A stretch of DNA of 64,000 bases from Sediminibacillus halophilus (lineage in GTDB: Bacteria > Bacillota > Bacilli > Bacillales > Amphibacillaceae): contig NZ_FNHF01000001.1 of the NCBI RefSeq assembly GCF_900103695.1, positions 1,274,961-1,338,960 of the forward strand. The letters are read 5' to 3'. The position numbers and the translations under genes are program-made. Below the pieces are notes generated by a model. That model made no database searches, was not told the DNA's origin, and was given only the letters and a program-made list of their open reading frames with translations. The stretch's first letter is position 1; each line of letters opens with the position of its first letter. This document shows, in pieces, positions 18,715 to 28,160 of the stretch.

Positions 18715-19450
18715 GGCCATCTTCCTTTGTCAGTTCAACATACAAATCATCAAGCGCTGCTTCTTTCATGCCAAATTGGTTCCGCAACTCCTGCAGGGTG
18801 CCCTGGGCACGTATTTTTCCATCATGCAGAATAACAAAGCGGTCACAATAACGTTCCGCCGTAGCCAGAATATGGGTGGACATCAGCACACCGCCTCCCC
18901 TTGCCTTTACATCGTTCATCAGCTGCAAATATGATTGGATCCCTAAAGGATCAAGACCAACAAATGGCTCATCGACGACATACAAAGGCGGATCGACTAG
19001 AAAGGAACACATGATCATCACCTTTTGTCGCATCCCTTTGGAAAAATGAACAGGGAACCACTTCATTTTCTTTTCAAGCCGGAACTCTTTTAAAAGCGGC
19101 GTTAACCGCTTTTGGAAGGTTTGTTCATCCACACCGTACGCCATGGCCGTTAAACGGAGATGTTCTTCCAACGTTAGCTCTTCGTATAGAACAGGCATTT
19201 CCGGTATATAGGTAAACTTGCTGCGGTAAGCTTCAGGTGCTTCCTGGAAGGTCTTCCCTTCGATAGCGACCCTGCCCTGTTTCGGTTGCATCAGTCCGAT
19301 AACATGCTTGATTGTTGTGCTTTTGCCGGCACCGTTCAACCCAATCAATCCCACGATCTCATTTGGAAAAACATCGAACGAAACTTCATGCAGCACATTT
19401 TTATGTGTATATCCACCTGATAAGTCTTTAATATGTAATAAAGGTTCCAA
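18707..19450 (-). CDS. ecsA: ABC transporter ATPase EcsA
   Basis: 247 residues. Walker A GLNGAGKST, signature FSKGMRQK, Walker B YVVDEP and the H-loop STHIL are all present. FTYIPEMPVLYEELTL is characteristic of EcsA. The start is TTG 19450, five bases after GGGGGG. It is the first gene of ecsABC and is divergent from hit, the same order as in B. subtilis. Confidence 0.95.
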   Translation of the reverse strand: MEPLLHIKDLSGGYTHKNVLHEVSFDVFPNEIVGLIGLNGAGKSTTIKHVIGLMQPKQGRVAIEGKTFQEAPEAYRSKFTYIPEMPVLYEELTLEEHLRLTAMAYGVDEQTFQKRLTPLLKEFRLEKKMKWFPVHFSKGMRQKVMIMCSFLVDPPLYVVDEPFVGLDPLGIQSYLQLMNDVKARGGGVLMSTHILATAERYCDRFVILHDGKIRAQGTLQELRNQFGMKEAALDDLYVELTKEDGHV

Positions 19451-19952
19451 GTACTCCCCCCACTTTCTCTCATCATTATCTTTACGTACATTCTTTAATC
19501 AATAAAATTTTATCATTTAATGACGGGTTTTACCAAAAAAATAGTGAATACGATTGCTTCAACTAACACAAACTGTAAAGGAAGAAGAAAGGATTACATC
19601 TCCACTACTCGGAATGAGGTGTTGGTGATCGACCATCTAAAGAAAACTTATTAAACCTTTTCCTAACAGGAAAGCAACTACTTCAGCCAAATGGGGTGTT
19701 GATGAAAGGTTTCCAACAGTAATTGACTGAATCATATTCTGATTCATTATAATTACAACAAGTTATTCTACAGATGCTTAGAATATCCTTCTTCTTCGGC
19801 AGCGGGCCGTTCCAATGCAGGTAAGTCCAACCGGATGACTTTTCCTGCTGCGGACGGTCCGTTTGCTTATTCATAGGTATAGTTGCTTTACACAGGCCTT
19901 CTTTCCTTTATACAATGGACTCAGGAGTTTATTACATAGAAGGAGCGATTGG
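19451..19952. other. Long ecsA-hit intergenic region
   Basis: About 500 bp between divergent ecsA and hit. No open frame with a ribosome site, no repeat-family copy and no known riboswitch motif was seen. A 63-codon minus-strand frame at 19683-19874 has no ribosome site. Confidence 0.5.
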
Positions 19953-20381
19953 ATGAGCCATACGGAGGATTGCATTTTCTGTAAAATAGCGGCGGGGGAA
20001 ATCCCTTCTGCCAAAGTATATGAAGACGAGCATGTCTATGCTTTTCTTGATTTAAGCCAGGTAACGAAAGGCCATACACTAATCATTCCCAAAAAACATA
20101 CGAAAAATATTTATGAAACCCAGCCGGACGTTGCCCAGGAGTTGTTTAAAAAAGTTCCGAAGGTGGCAAATGCCATCAAGGAAGCGTTCCAGCCGGTTGG
20201 ACTTAATTTGCTTAACAACAATGAGGAACCTGCCGGACAGTCCGTTTTCCATCTACATATCCACCTAATTCCCCGTTACGGAAAAGGCGACGGATTTGAT
20301 GCTATTTGGAAAACAAATGCAAATGCTTATTCCCAGGATGATCTGCAGCAAATTGCCGGTACAATCGGAAACTATCTATAA
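19953..20381 (+). CDS. hit: HIT family nucleotide hydrolase Hit
   Basis: 142 residues. Histidine-triad protein with HLHIHLIPRY near residue 100, the N-terminal CIFCKI zinc-like motif and YAFLDLSQVTKGHTL. It hydrolyses adenosine-5'-phosphoramidate-type or AMP-lysine bonds in known family members. ATG 19953 has AGAAGGAGCG upstream; the 30-codon upstream extension has no signal. It is divergent from ecsA and followed by yhaH, as in B. subtilis. Confidence 0.95.
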   Translation: MSHTEDCIFCKIAAGEIPSAKVYEDEHVYAFLDLSQVTKGHTLIIPKKHTKNIYETQPDVAQELFKKVPKVANAIKEAFQPVGLNLLNNNEEPAGQSVFHLHIHLIPRYGKGDGFDAIWKTNANAYSQDDLQQIAGTIGNYL

Positions 20382-20487
20382 CAAATAGCTATTAATGTCG
20401 GACAGAAAGTAGAAGTTTGGAAATAGTAGTTTCAGCTCGGAATTTTTCGAGAAAATAAGTATAATAATAGGAAAAGGGGTGTATATC

Positions 20488-20862
20488 ATGGCTGACAGCA
20501 AATCAATTTTATTAGGCTTTGTAATCGGCGGAGCGGTAAGCGCCGCAGCTACTTTGCTTAGCACACCATCTTCAGGTAAAGAAATCCGCGGTCAGGTAAA
20601 TGCGCGGAGAGATGACTTGATGGACACATTTAAAAAACTGAAACAGGAAGGCTTCCAACTGAAGGAGCAAATTACACAGACTTCTAAAGAAGGAGCAACG
20701 ATGATCAAGGATTTATCGGCCGATATGAAAACGTCCATTGAATCCTGGAAGAATACGATTGAACCACATCAGAAGAACATCCAGACGTATTTAGCACAAA
20801 TCGAAGACAGTTTAAAAGAACTGGAAGAGAAAACCCAAAAGCAAAAATCGAATCAAGCGTAA
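20488..20862 (+). CDS. yhaH: YtxH domain protein YhaH
   Basis: 124 residues. N-terminal membrane-associated glycine/alanine segment FVIGGAVSAAATLLSTPSSGKEIRGQ typical of YtxH/YhaH, followed by a long charged coiled coil. Family members are stress-related (SigB or SigW controlled in B. subtilis), but no molecular role is known. ATG 20488 follows AAGGGGTG by six bases. Confidence 0.85.
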   Translation: MADSKSILLGFVIGGAVSAAATLLSTPSSGKEIRGQVNARRDDLMDTFKKLKQEGFQLKEQITQTSKEGATMIKDLSADMKTSIESWKNTIEPHQKNIQTYLAQIEDSLKELEEKTQKQKSNQA

Positions 20863-20864
20863 AA

Positions 20865-20916
20865 AAGGCTGTCCCATTCGTCACAAATAAGTGACTTTTG
20901 GGCAGCTTTTTTTGAC
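20865..20916 (+). terminator. Terminator after yhaH
   Basis: Stem AAGGCTGTCC...GGGCAGCTT with an inner stem GTCAC/GTGAC, ending in a run of seven T residues directly after the yhaH stop. Confidence 0.75.
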
Positions 20917-21006
20917 CACATATCTATCATGGATAATGAAATAGTCCTCTCACTGAAGAAATGGGGTATCGTGCTCCGCCTTATCGAGGTTATTTTCTCA
21001 TTCAAT

Positions 21007-21050
21007 AAAAAAACGGTCTGCCGGTAATTTTTACCGACGGACCGTTTTAT
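21007..21050. terminator. Terminator after opuAC
   Basis: Strong stem AACGGTCTGCCGGTAA/TTACCGACGGACCGTT with A and T runs on both sides, 15 bp after the opuAC stop. Confidence 0.8.
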
Positions 21051-21064
21051 CTTGCACATACTAA

Positions 21065-21997
21065 TTATTCAGCAGGCTGTAGATCTTCAATAGAGTCTAC
21101 GTCCATGTATTTTGGAACAACCAAGCCGATTTTTGCACCTTCAAGGTTAGCTCCAAGATCTTCTACTTGGTCACCATATTCTTCAAATTGAGCAGCATGA
21201 GTAGCAGGCATCCAAGCAGCTACCATTCCATCTGCATCACCATTCGCTACTGCTTGCCACATTACGGCATTGTCAAGAGGAGTAATCGTCACTTTAAATC
21301 CTTGGTCTTCAAGGACTTTTTTCATGACATTAGTAGAAGCTACTTCGGAATCCCACTCTACATAAGCAAGTTCAATTTCTTTGCCATCTACTTCTTCTGT
21401 ACCTTTAGTCCACTCAGCAACTTTGTCAGAGTTGTCTTCCACCCATGCAGCTGCAGCATCTTCCGGAGAAGTACCATTGCTGATTTCAAGCATTACTTCC
21501 TCCATATCGGAAGATTCCCAGTTGAACTGGTCAAGGATTTGATAAGCATTTGGCATGTCATCTTTCAAGCCTTTGCGAACCATGGTTTTGATTTCTTCTG
21601 CTTCTCCAAAAGAACCTTCCGGATCCTCTAGATACTTAAGGTCATACTTCGCGAACATCCAGTGTGGTGTCCAACCTGTAACAACAATCGGCTCTTCATT
21701 GTCGATTGCTTCTCCCAATGCAGTTGCCATTGCGCCACTTGAAGAAGTTTCCACTTCCCAGCCTGCAAGGCTGTCGTAAGTTTCTGTAGCATCTTCTGCT
21801 GCTTGTACAACACCGGCTCCAGGCTCGATGCCTGTGATGGTGTAATCCATTTCTTCGCTATAGTTTGTCTCACCACCGCCATTGTCACTTCCTGCGTTTT
21901 CTGAGTCTGAACTGTCGTCAGAACCGCAACCGGCAGCTACTAGTGTAAGCGATAATCCGGCAGCAAGGCCGAGACGCTTTAAGTTAAGATTAATCAT
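21065..21997 (-). CDS. opuAC: Glycine betaine-binding lipoprotein OpuAC
   Basis: 310 residues. Signal peptide with lipobox LVAAGC (lipidated Cys24), a Ser/Asp/Gly linker, then an OpuAC-type binding domain. GWTPHWMFAKYDLKYLEDP carries the aromatic residues expected for the quaternary-ammonium cage. The composition is acidic, as is common in halotolerant bacilli. Last gene of opuAA-AB-AC; supplies substrate to the permease OpuAB at the outer face. A strong terminator follows. Confidence 0.94.
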   Translation of the reverse strand: MINLNLKRLGLAAGLSLTLVAAGCGSDDSSDSENAGSDNGGGETNYSEEMDYTITGIEPGAGVVQAAEDATETYDSLAGWEVETSSSGAMATALGEAIDNEEPIVVTGWTPHWMFAKYDLKYLEDPEGSFGEAEEIKTMVRKGLKDDMPNAYQILDQFNWESSDMEEVMLEISNGTSPEDAAAAWVEDNSDKVAEWTKGTEEVDGKEIELAYVEWDSEVASTNVMKKVLEDQGFKVTITPLDNAVMWQAVANGDADGMVAAWMPATHAAQFEEYGDQVEDLGANLEGAKIGLVVPKYMDVDSIEDLQPAE

Positions 21998-22071
21998 AAC
22001 TAATAATTCTCCCCTTTAGCTTTTTATTTATATGGTTAACTTTTCCGCAGAAAAGCGGCCAACAATACGTT

Positions 22072-22935
22072 TTACGCATCCCCTTTTTGGGAATTCAAAC
22101 TCTGTGTGAATCGATCGATGATAATAGCCAGGATAACTATTCCCAATCCTGCTACGAATCCTGTTCCAACCTGAGCCCTTTGCAAGGATGACAGCACTTC
22201 ACGGCCTAATCCCGGTGCACCGATCATCGATGCGATAACCACCATCGATAACGCCAGCATGACAGTTTGGTTGATGCCGGCCATGATGGTCTTTTTCGCC
22301 ATCGGCAATTCAACTTTGAATAATTTTTGGGCACCAGTGCTCCCGAATGCCTCTGATGCTTCCACCAACTCACTGGAAACCTGTCTGATTCCAAGATTGG
22401 TGAACCGCACAGTCGGCGGTGTGGCGAATATCAAAGAAGCAAAGATACCTGGTACCATCCCGATACTGAAGAAGGCTACTGCTGGAATCAAATAAACAAA
22501 TGCCGGCATTGTCTGCATAAAGTCGAGTATCGGCGTAATAATTGCTTCTGCTGTTTTACTCTTAGACATCAAAATGCCAAATGGAACCCCGATAATAATC
22601 GAAAGAAGACTTGCCACCAATACAAGCGTAAAGGTAAACATTAATTCTTCCCAAAGTCCCTGGTTCCAGATTAGCAGCAAGCCAATTAAAGAAAAGGCCG
22701 CCAAACCGAACCGCTTACCACTGGCGAAAAACGCCAGTATAACTACTAATAATATGACGATGACAGGTGGAATGGATGCCAAAAGCTCAGCTAGCCATTC
22801 CATGAATGTACCGAAATCATTTTTGATCGGATCGAACAAAAATGCAAAAGTATTTGTCAGAATATCGGTAAATTTCGATACCCAATCGGCTATTGGTATT
22901 TGTGCAACATTTTCCATAAAATTAAGCATCTTCAC
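22072..22935 (-). CDS. opuAB: Glycine betaine ABC transporter permease OpuAB
   Basis: About 282-287 residues, six or seven membrane helices. Inner-membrane permease with the ProW/OpuAB signature [22 protein letters not shown] and the EAA-like loop [27 protein letters not shown]. It overlaps the opuAA end. The start could be GTG 22935, ATG 22929 or ATG 22917; GAGGTG suits the first best. Confidence 0.92.
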   Translation of the reverse strand: MKMLNFMENVAQIPIADWVSKFTDILTNTFAFLFDPIKNDFGTFMEWLAELLASIPPVIVILLVVILAFFASGKRFGLAAFSLIGLLLIWNQGLWEELMFTFTLVLVASLLSIIIGVPFGILMSKSKTAEAIITPILDFMQTMPAFVYLIPAVAFFSIGMVPGIFASLIFATPPTVRFTNLGIRQVSSELVEASEAFGSTGAQKLFKVELPMAKKTIMAGINQTVMLALSMVVIASMIGAPGLGREVLSSLQRAQVGTGFVAGLGIVILAIIIDRFTQSLNSQKGDA

Positions 22936-24121
22936 TGATCACCTCTGTTTCCCCGGCCAGAGCGGATATAACTGCGCCTCTAACGATAATACCCATTAAC
23001 TTGCCATCTTCTACAACGGCAACGGGCACCGGCGAATCATGAATGATCTCAAAGATATCGTTCATAGATGTTTCCTTTCCAACTTGCGGGACATCTGTCC
23101 TCAATATTTCAGTAAGATCAGTGATTTCACGCTTTCTTGCATCCGAAGCGTCATCCGCTGTGACATATCCTTTAATATTCCGTTTTCTGTCTGTCACATA
23201 AATACTGGAAAGTCCTTCTTCCCTCATTCGTTCAAGGGCAACTCGCGGCCCATGCTTTTCGATATTGATTGTTTCTGGACGTTTCATGATATGTTGTGCC
23301 GTCAATACCTTCGAGCGGTCCACATCCTCCACAAACTTCTCTACATAATCATTGGCAGGATGAACCAGGATTTCTTCCGGCGTACCGATTTGGACAATCG
23401 ATCCGTCTTTCATCAAAGCAATCCTGTCACCAATCCGCAATGCCTCATCCAAGTCATGGGTAATGAACAAGATGGTCTTTTTCATCGTTTCCTGTAAATC
23501 AAGCAACTCATCCTGCATCTCTTTTCTGATCAACGGATCCAATGCGGAGAAAGCTTCATCCATAAGCAGAACTTCCGGATCGTTCGCCAGTGCCCGTGCC
23601 AGACCGACACGCTGTTGCATACCTCCGGAAAGCTGAGCTGGATACTGATGGATATAGCCACCCAAACCGACCATTTCCAATGATTCCTTCGCTTTTTTGC
23701 TTCTCTCCTCTTTTTCTACCCCTTGGATTTCCAAACCGTATTCGGCATTTTCCAAGATCGTGCGGTGAGGAAACAAGGCGAACTTCTGGAATACCATACT
23801 CAATTTTTCCCGGCGGACCCGGCGAAGATTCTTTTTATCCATTTTCGCCAAGTCTTCCCCATCAATATAGACACTGCCCTCTGTGGGTTCAATCAGTCGA
23901 TTAATCAGACGTACCAGCGTCGATTTACCACTTCCTGACAAACCCATGATGACAAAGATTTCACCTTCTTCGACCTCAAAGGATGCCCGGTTTACCCCAA
24001 CTGTATTGCCAGTTTCTTTTAATATTTCATCTTTGGGTTTCCCTTGATCCAACAACTTCAGCGCCTGCTTATTATTTTTGCCGAAAACTTTGGATAAACC
24101 CTGAACTTCAATTACCGGCAT
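22922..24121 (-). CDS. opuAA: Glycine betaine ABC transporter ATPase OpuAA
   Basis: 399 residues. Cytoplasmic ATPase with Walker [10 protein letters not shown], signature LSGGMQQR, Walker [13 protein letters not shown], and a C-terminal tandem CBS domain (about 280-395) that senses ionic strength or c-di-AMP in related importers. AGAGAGG lies 8 bases before ATG 24121; the GTG at 24130 overlaps it. First gene of the operon, which imports the compatible solute glycine betaine during osmotic stress. Confidence 0.94.
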   Translation of the reverse strand: MPVIEVQGLSKVFGKNNKQALKLLDQGKPKDEILKETGNTVGVNRASFEVEEGEIFVIMGLSGSGKSTLVRLINRLIEPTEGSVYIDGEDLAKMDKKNLRRVRREKLSMVFQKFALFPHRTILENAEYGLEIQGVEKEERSKKAKESLEMVGLGGYIHQYPAQLSGGMQQRVGLARALANDPEVLLMDEAFSALDPLIRKEMQDELLDLQETMKKTILFITHDLDEALRIGDRIALMKDGSIVQIGTPEEILVHPANDYVEKFVEDVDRSKVLTAQHIMKRPETINIEKHGPRVALERMREEGLSSIYVTDRKRNIKGYVTADDASDARKREITDLTEILRTDVPQVGKETSMNDIFEIIHDSPVPVAVVEDGKLMGIIVRGAVISALAGETEVISEDA

Positions 24122-24554
24122 GTCATTCACCTCTCTTAGCCTGTTGTTTTTCTGTTAGAACGTGCTTACCACGCAAACGTTACGTTGAATTTGGTTTATC
24201 TGTTTCATTCATTACTTTTCTACTATTAGAAAAGGAAAAATCCGAACACCAAATCAATCACTCTTAATACTATATCCCTATTTGGGGATAAAATTCAAAC
24301 ATAACATACTACTGATTTTGTATATATTTTTCATACAGTTTAAACTGAACAAACTTTTTCGGGTTTTTCCTTTGAATTACTTGAAATTGCTTCGGATATC
24401 TACCCGATGACACGATTTAAAAAATATCACTAATAGTGTAACCTATGATGCATCATACTATTTTAAAATTTTCGGCAACCAAAGCTGAAAATAAACAGAG
24501 GCCGGGCTGGGATGCTTGTCTGTATACTCTGCCAAAGCTTTGAAGGAGGATTAT
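24122..24554. promoter_or_regulatory. opuA / GbsR-type regulator control region with palindromes
   Basis: 430 bp, AT-rich, between divergent opuAA and its regulator. It contains CAGTTTAAACTG (24336-24347), CACTAATAGTG (24428-24438) and the perfect 14-bp TATGATGCATCATA (24444-24457). These are candidate operators for the adjacent GbsR-type protein. No promoter could be placed confidently. Confidence 0.5.
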
Positions 24555-25085
24555 ATGTCGGATTACAATCTAGAAGATATCAACGAATTAATCACCACAG
24601 AATTTGCCAAAACAGTAGAAATGTTCGGCCTTACCCCTTCAGAAGCACGTTTATTTGCTATTCTGTATTTAGTAGGAGTTCCCATGACCCTGGATGAAAT
24701 GAGTGAAGCATTGGGGAAAAGCAAAACCTCTATGAGTACCGGAATACGGACCCTTTTAGAATTGAATTTAGTAGAACGCGTGTGGAAAAAAGGGGAACGA
24801 AAAGATTTTTACCGTGCAGATGAAAATTTGTATAGGAAATTCATGTCTGCCTTTATTCATAAGTGGGTGGATGCCGCCAGCCGGCATAAACAGTCGCTTG
24901 AACAAATCGAAACAATGCTCGTTCAAAATGCAGAAAACTTCTCATTTTCGGCTGATTCAAAGGAATTTGACAAATTGAATGACCGCTTGAAAGATATGAT
25001 AACGTTTCATCAGCTGTTGGAAAAAGCTTTTTTAAGAATAAAGCCCACAGCTTCCACTTTGATTGATCAAAAACTTAACCATTAG
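24555..25085 (+). CDS. GbsR/OpcR-type MarR-fold regulator of opuA
   Basis: 176 residues. A winged helix-turn-helix of the GbsR family: EARLFAILYLVGVPMTLDEM, then the recognition helix LGKSKTSMSTGIRTL and wing RVWKKGERKDFYRADE, and a helical C-terminal half. GbsR relatives bind choline or betaine and repress osmolyte uptake or synthesis genes. Divergent from the opuA operon, so it is likely its regulator. ATG 24555 follows a perfect AAGGAGG. It overlaps yhaI tail to tail by four bases. A paralogue is at 31582. Confidence 0.87.
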   Translation: MSDYNLEDINELITTEFAKTVEMFGLTPSEARLFAILYLVGVPMTLDEMSEALGKSKTSMSTGIRTLLELNLVERVWKKGERKDFYRADENLYRKFMSAFIHKWVDAASRHKQSLEQIETMLVQNAENFSFSADSKEFDKLNDRLKDMITFHQLLEKAFLRIKPTASTLIDQKLNH

Positions 25086-25420
25086 GTATTTCTCAAAACT
25101 GGGAGTTTTAAGAACGCCTCCATCAAGGAAGGGTAATACCCTTCCTTTTTTAATGCCTCTATCGTCTGCTTGGGCTCCAGCTTATAATGGAGCATTCCGA
25201 CAAATTTTATCAGCAGTGGAGTTACGTCAAGGAATCCTTCTTCGGTCTGCGCCAGGAACTCTTGATGTATACAATCTGTCCATTGCATAAGATTGCGGTA
25301 CTCTTCCTGCGTTAACTCTTTTTCAATGATTAATTTTGTAAAAGGATACTGGTCAATTTCTTTGATTTTTAACAGCAAGTGAAGATGAAAGTTGATTGTT
25401 TCGTTTCTATCGGTGCCCAT
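25082..25420 (-). CDS. yhaI: DUF1878 protein YhaI
   Basis: 112 residues, matching YhaI (113) of B. subtilis. All-helical, cytosolic; contains FHLHLLLKIKEIDQYPFTKLIIEK. No function is known. ATG 25420 follows GGAGGGGA by five bases. In B. subtilis yhaI lies next to hpr and yhaH; here the opuA locus separates it from yhaH. Confidence 0.82.
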   Translation of the reverse strand: MGTDRNETINFHLHLLLKIKEIDQYPFTKLIIEKELTQEEYRNLMQWTDCIHQEFLAQTEEGFLDVTPLLIKFVGMLHYKLEPKQTIEALKKEGYYPSLMEAFLKLPVLRNT

Positions 25421-25687
25421 ACGTTTCCCCTCCTGCCTCATAATGTAATTATATAATATCCAGCCTTAAACAGAAAAAAAATAGCTGCACGGACAGGATG
25501 TCACACCCGTCAAAAACCCCGTCATGACGAGGTTTGAGATATTACCGGAATTTCAGATTATAAAATAATATTTTTTTTCATAAAAAGCTATTGATTTTTC
25601 CCTGGAAACATACTATCATTCGTTGAGGGCAAGGCGATGATGCCGCCCCATACAACCATGTGACAGCCGTGTAAAGGGGGATAAAAA

Positions 25688-26221
25688 ATGAATTGCTGGA
25701 AAACTATCAATCTATACAAAGAATTCGGTATCAATCGCATTTATATACTTTCCATGCTTACAGGTATGATGGCATTCATTTTCTTTTATTTAATTTTTTC
25801 CATGATCCATGAAGCAGGAACAGTAAAGGACCATGGAATCATCCCTTTAGTCGTCGGGCTGGTTTTTTTGCCGACCATTCATAAACTTACACATATTTTA
25901 CCATTAATACTGACTAATAAACGAGTGAAAATTAACTGGAAAATGAATATGGGATTATTTCCGACATTTTCTTTCCGCACACGATCAAAAATGTCCAAAA
26001 CAACATCGTTGTTCATTCTATTGGCGCCGGCGTTATTGGTAACTGCTGCCGGACTGGTGTCAAGCTATGTATTTATGGGCTATTATGTTTATTTTCTACT
26101 ATTCTTGTCTGTTAACATCGGCCTTTCTTTTACAGACTTTTTGTATGCCAGCCATGTTGTCAAAGCGCCGCGCAAATGCATCATCGAAAATGCCAAAGAT
26201 GGTTATGATATTTTAATTTGA
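25688..26221 (+). CDS. DUF3267 membrane protein
   Basis: 177 residues with four hydrophobic segments. HKLTH near residue 60 and the late SFTDFLYASHVV motif resemble the DUF3267/site-2-protease-like families, where HExxH and an Asp form a metal site. Here the Glu is replaced by Leu (HKLTH), so proteolysis is doubtful. ATG 25688 has AAAGGGGG upstream. Resembles the B. subtilis yha cluster protein of the same size. Confidence 0.7.
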   Translation: MNCWKTINLYKEFGINRIYILSMLTGMMAFIFFYLIFSMIHEAGTVKDHGIIPLVVGLVFLPTIHKLTHILPLILTNKRVKINWKMNMGLFPTFSFRTRSKMSKTTSLFILLAPALLVTAAGLVSSYVFMGYYVYFLLFLSVNIGLSFTDFLYASHVVKAPRKCIIENAKDGYDILI

Positions 26222-26377
26222 TTGCACACAGCATTCCGGTGACGGGATGCTGTTTTTATTCCTCTTTATTTGCTTGAGGCTGGAAAAACAGACTAAAAGA
26301 TTTTCTGCAAGGTATAACTGTTCAAGCAAGATAAATTTTGATAAAGTAATGTATAGGTGTAAAGGAGGTCATAAGAT

Positions 26378-26557
26378 ATGCCAGTCTTTTTTGCTATTTT
26401 CGCTTTGTTTGTGCTATTTCTATTTAATTCTTTAACCCATAAACTTGTAGTAAGAACAGAAATGTCTCAGGAACGTCAGCCCAATGTATTCAGAACAATC
26501 AATATATTGATAACCATCTTGTTGATCTCTTCATATGTAGAGGTACTATTTACGTAA
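26378..26557 (+). CDS. 59-residue two-helix membrane protein, unrecognised
   Basis: Not recognised. ATG 26378 has a perfect AAAGGAGG seven bases upstream. Two hydrophobic segments (residues 3-16 and 42-58) flank a polar loop LTHKLVVRTEMSQERQ. Good ribosome site and hydrophobic pattern support a real gene. It stands between a DUF3267 protein and a YjcZ-type spore protein. Confidence 0.65.
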   Translation: MPVFFAIFALFVLFLFNSLTHKLVVRTEMSQERQPNVFRTINILITILLISSYVEVLFT

Positions 26558-26621
26558 ACAACATTAGATTCCATGGACAAGAGGAAGAATGTAGAAGTGA
26601 CGCTTTCCCCCGTCATGTTTA

Positions 26622-26667
26622 AGTCAAACCCCGGTGTGGAGGTTCTTTGCTACACAGGGATTTGACT
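26622..26667. repeat. Long hairpin in the gap after the 59-residue gene
   Basis: AGTCAAACCC...GTGTGG pairs with CTACAC...GGGATTTGACT across a small loop. No T run follows. It may be a structured 3' UTR or a small RNA element. Confidence 0.5.
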
Positions 26668-26717
26668 GATTAATTCGAAGGGAAAGGCACTCCATGAAGA
26701 CAACTTACTCAACTCTC

Positions 26718-26762
26718 AAAAAGGGATGACCATGAGCAGCTGCCCACTGGTCATCCCTTTTT
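26718..26762. terminator. Bidirectional terminator before the YjcZ gene
   Basis: Stem AAAAGGGATGACCA/TGGTCATCCCTTTT with a loop of about 16 bases. It can serve the 59-residue gene on the plus strand and the YjcZ-type gene on the minus strand. Confidence 0.8.
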
Positions 26763-26794
26763 ACAACCGGAAAAATGGCATTTTTCTTATTGCA

Positions 26795-26878
26795 TTACAG
26801 CCATGCCGCTCCGACAATGATCAGCAAAATGAATAAAACGACAATTAACGCAAATCCGCCTTGGTATCCTGCGCCCAT
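26795..26878 (-). CDS. YjcZ-family sporulation peptide
   Basis: 27 residues: a short glycine-rich start (MGAGYQGGF) followed by one membrane helix ALIVVLFILLIIVGAAWL. This is the YjcZ/SscA-like spore peptide pattern, usually under forespore or mother-cell control and found in spore layers. ATG 26878 has AAGGGGGTG upstream. A strong terminator lies 33 bp beyond the stop. Confidence 0.8.
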   Translation of the reverse strand: MGAGYQGGFALIVVLFILLIIVGAAWL

Positions 26879-27076
26879 CTGCAACACCCCCTTGTTGTCT
26901 TTTGTTCCATCCTATGCAACGGGATAGCGTCGAGCATAGGCGGATGCCCGAAATTTAGTAAAAAGTGTGTAATTATAGGAATAGACTATTTTTTTCACTG
27001 CTAAATGTGTTATATTATTTCAAGAGCTTGTCAAAGCTTGTACGAAAAGTTTTTGGAGAGTAGGAGTGTTTATATA

Positions 27077-28090
27077 ATGAAAAAAATCGCATTATCGGCA
27101 TCCTTGGCAGTCGGGATCCTGGCTCTGTCCGCTTGTTCTTCGGATGACCCGGAAACAGTCGTAGAAACAAAAGCAGGTAACGTCAGTAAGGAAGAATTCT
27201 ACCAGGAATTAAAAGACCAAAATGGTGAGACGGTCCTTCAGCAGTTAGTGACGAAAAAGGTTCTTGAGGGTAATTACGAAGTTGAAGATGATCAAGTACA
27301 GAAAGAATTGGATTCATTAAAAGAACAATACGGAGACCAATTTGAAATGGTGCTTCAGCAAAGCGGGTTCTCTGATGAAGAGGAATTCAAAGAGGTACTT
27401 CGTTTAAATATGTTACAGGAAAAAGCAGTAACAGAAGATGTGGAAGTTTCGGATGAAGAAATTAAACAAAGATACGAAAACATGAAAACCGACCTTGTGG
27501 CGAGACACATTCTTGTCCAAGATGAAGAAACTGCAAAAGAAGTGAAGCAGAAACTGGATGACGGCGGGGACTTTGCAAAACTTGCGAAAGAATACTCTAC
27601 CGATACTGGTTCTGCTGAAAATGGCGGCGACCTTGGAACATTTGGCGTTGGTGACATGGTACCTGAATTTGAAAAAGCAGCTTACAACTTAAAAGTTGAT
27701 GAGATTAGCGATCCTGTTAAAACATCCAACGGCTGGCACATCATCCAGGTAACAGAACGTAAAGATGCTGAAGAGGAAGTAGAACCTCTTGAAGACATCC
27801 GCGATCAAATCCGCAGAGATATAGCTTCTACGAAAGTAGATGACGCTGCGGCTCAGAAAAAAATGCAGCAGTTGATGGAAGATGCGAATATCGATGTAAA
27901 GGTCGATCAATTCAAAGACTTATTTAAAACAACCACACCAGAAGAGCAACAAACAGAAGGCTCTGGCAATACAGACCAAGGTTCTTCAGATAAAGGCTCT
28001 TCTGATGAAGGTTCTTCAGATAAAGGCTCTTCTGATGAAGGTTCTTCCGATGAAAATTCTAGTAAAGAACAAGAAAACTCAGAAAAATAA
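27077..28090 (+). CDS. prsA: Foldase lipoprotein PrsA
   Basis: 337 residues. Lipobox LALSAC with lipidated Cys20, a helical chaperone part, a parvulin peptidyl-prolyl isomerase domain (about 135-230, [15 protein letters not shown] to [11 protein letters not shown]) and a low-complexity tail. It folds secreted proteins at the outer membrane face. The tail carries Gly-Ser-Ser-Asp repeats encoded by 30-bp tandem repeats, and is longer than in B. subtilis PrsA (292). ATG 27077 follows TAGGAG; the upstream extension is not needed. Confidence 0.94.
   Translation: MKKIALSASLAVGILALSACSSDDPETVVETKAGNVSKEEFYQELKDQNGETVLQQLVTKKVLEGNYEVEDDQVQKELDSLKEQYGDQFEMVLQQSGFSDEEEFKEVLRLNMLQEKAVTEDVEVSDEEIKQRYENMKTDLVARHILVQDEETAKEVKQKLDDGGDFAKLAKEYSTDTGSAENGGDLGTFGVGDMVPEFEKAAYNLKVDEISDPVKTSNGWHIIQVTERKDAEEEVEPLEDIRDQIRRDIASTKVDDAAAQKKMQQLMEDANIDVKVDQFKDLFKTTTPEEQQTEGSGNTDQGSSDKGSSDEGSSDKGSSDEGSSDENSSKEQENSEK
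27980..28058 (+). repeat. 30-bp tandem repeat in the prsA tail
   Basis: Two full and one partial copies of a 30-bp unit encode [10 protein letters not shown]. Unit number could vary by slippage without breaking the frame. The tail lies after the isomerase domain. Confidence 0.85.
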
Positions 28091-28103
28091 TTCAACAAAC
28101 TGC

Positions 28104-28134
28104 AAGCCCGGATATACTCATCCGGGCTTTTTTC
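28104..28134 (+). terminator. Terminator after prsA
   Basis: Stem AAGCCCGGAT/ATCCGGGCTT followed by TTTTT, 14 bp past the prsA stop. Confidence 0.85.
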
Positions 28135-28160
28135 ATTCCCAGGCTAATTACAAACAAAAG

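Noticed and set aside
19683-19874. 63-codon minus frame in the ecsA-hit gap
   Set aside because: No ribosome site, no recognisable domain.
24490-24515. Repeat-family outer end near the opuA regulator (CCGGGCTGGGATGC)
   Set aside because: Only a short resemblance to the GGGAC end and no hairpin next to it.
27980-28058. Possible CRISPR-like spaced repeat
   Set aside because: The repeats are contiguous, in frame with prsA and have no spacers.
27907-28098. Minus-strand frame rich in Ser/Glu repeats
   Set aside because: Shadow of the prsA tandem repeat; no independent start signal.
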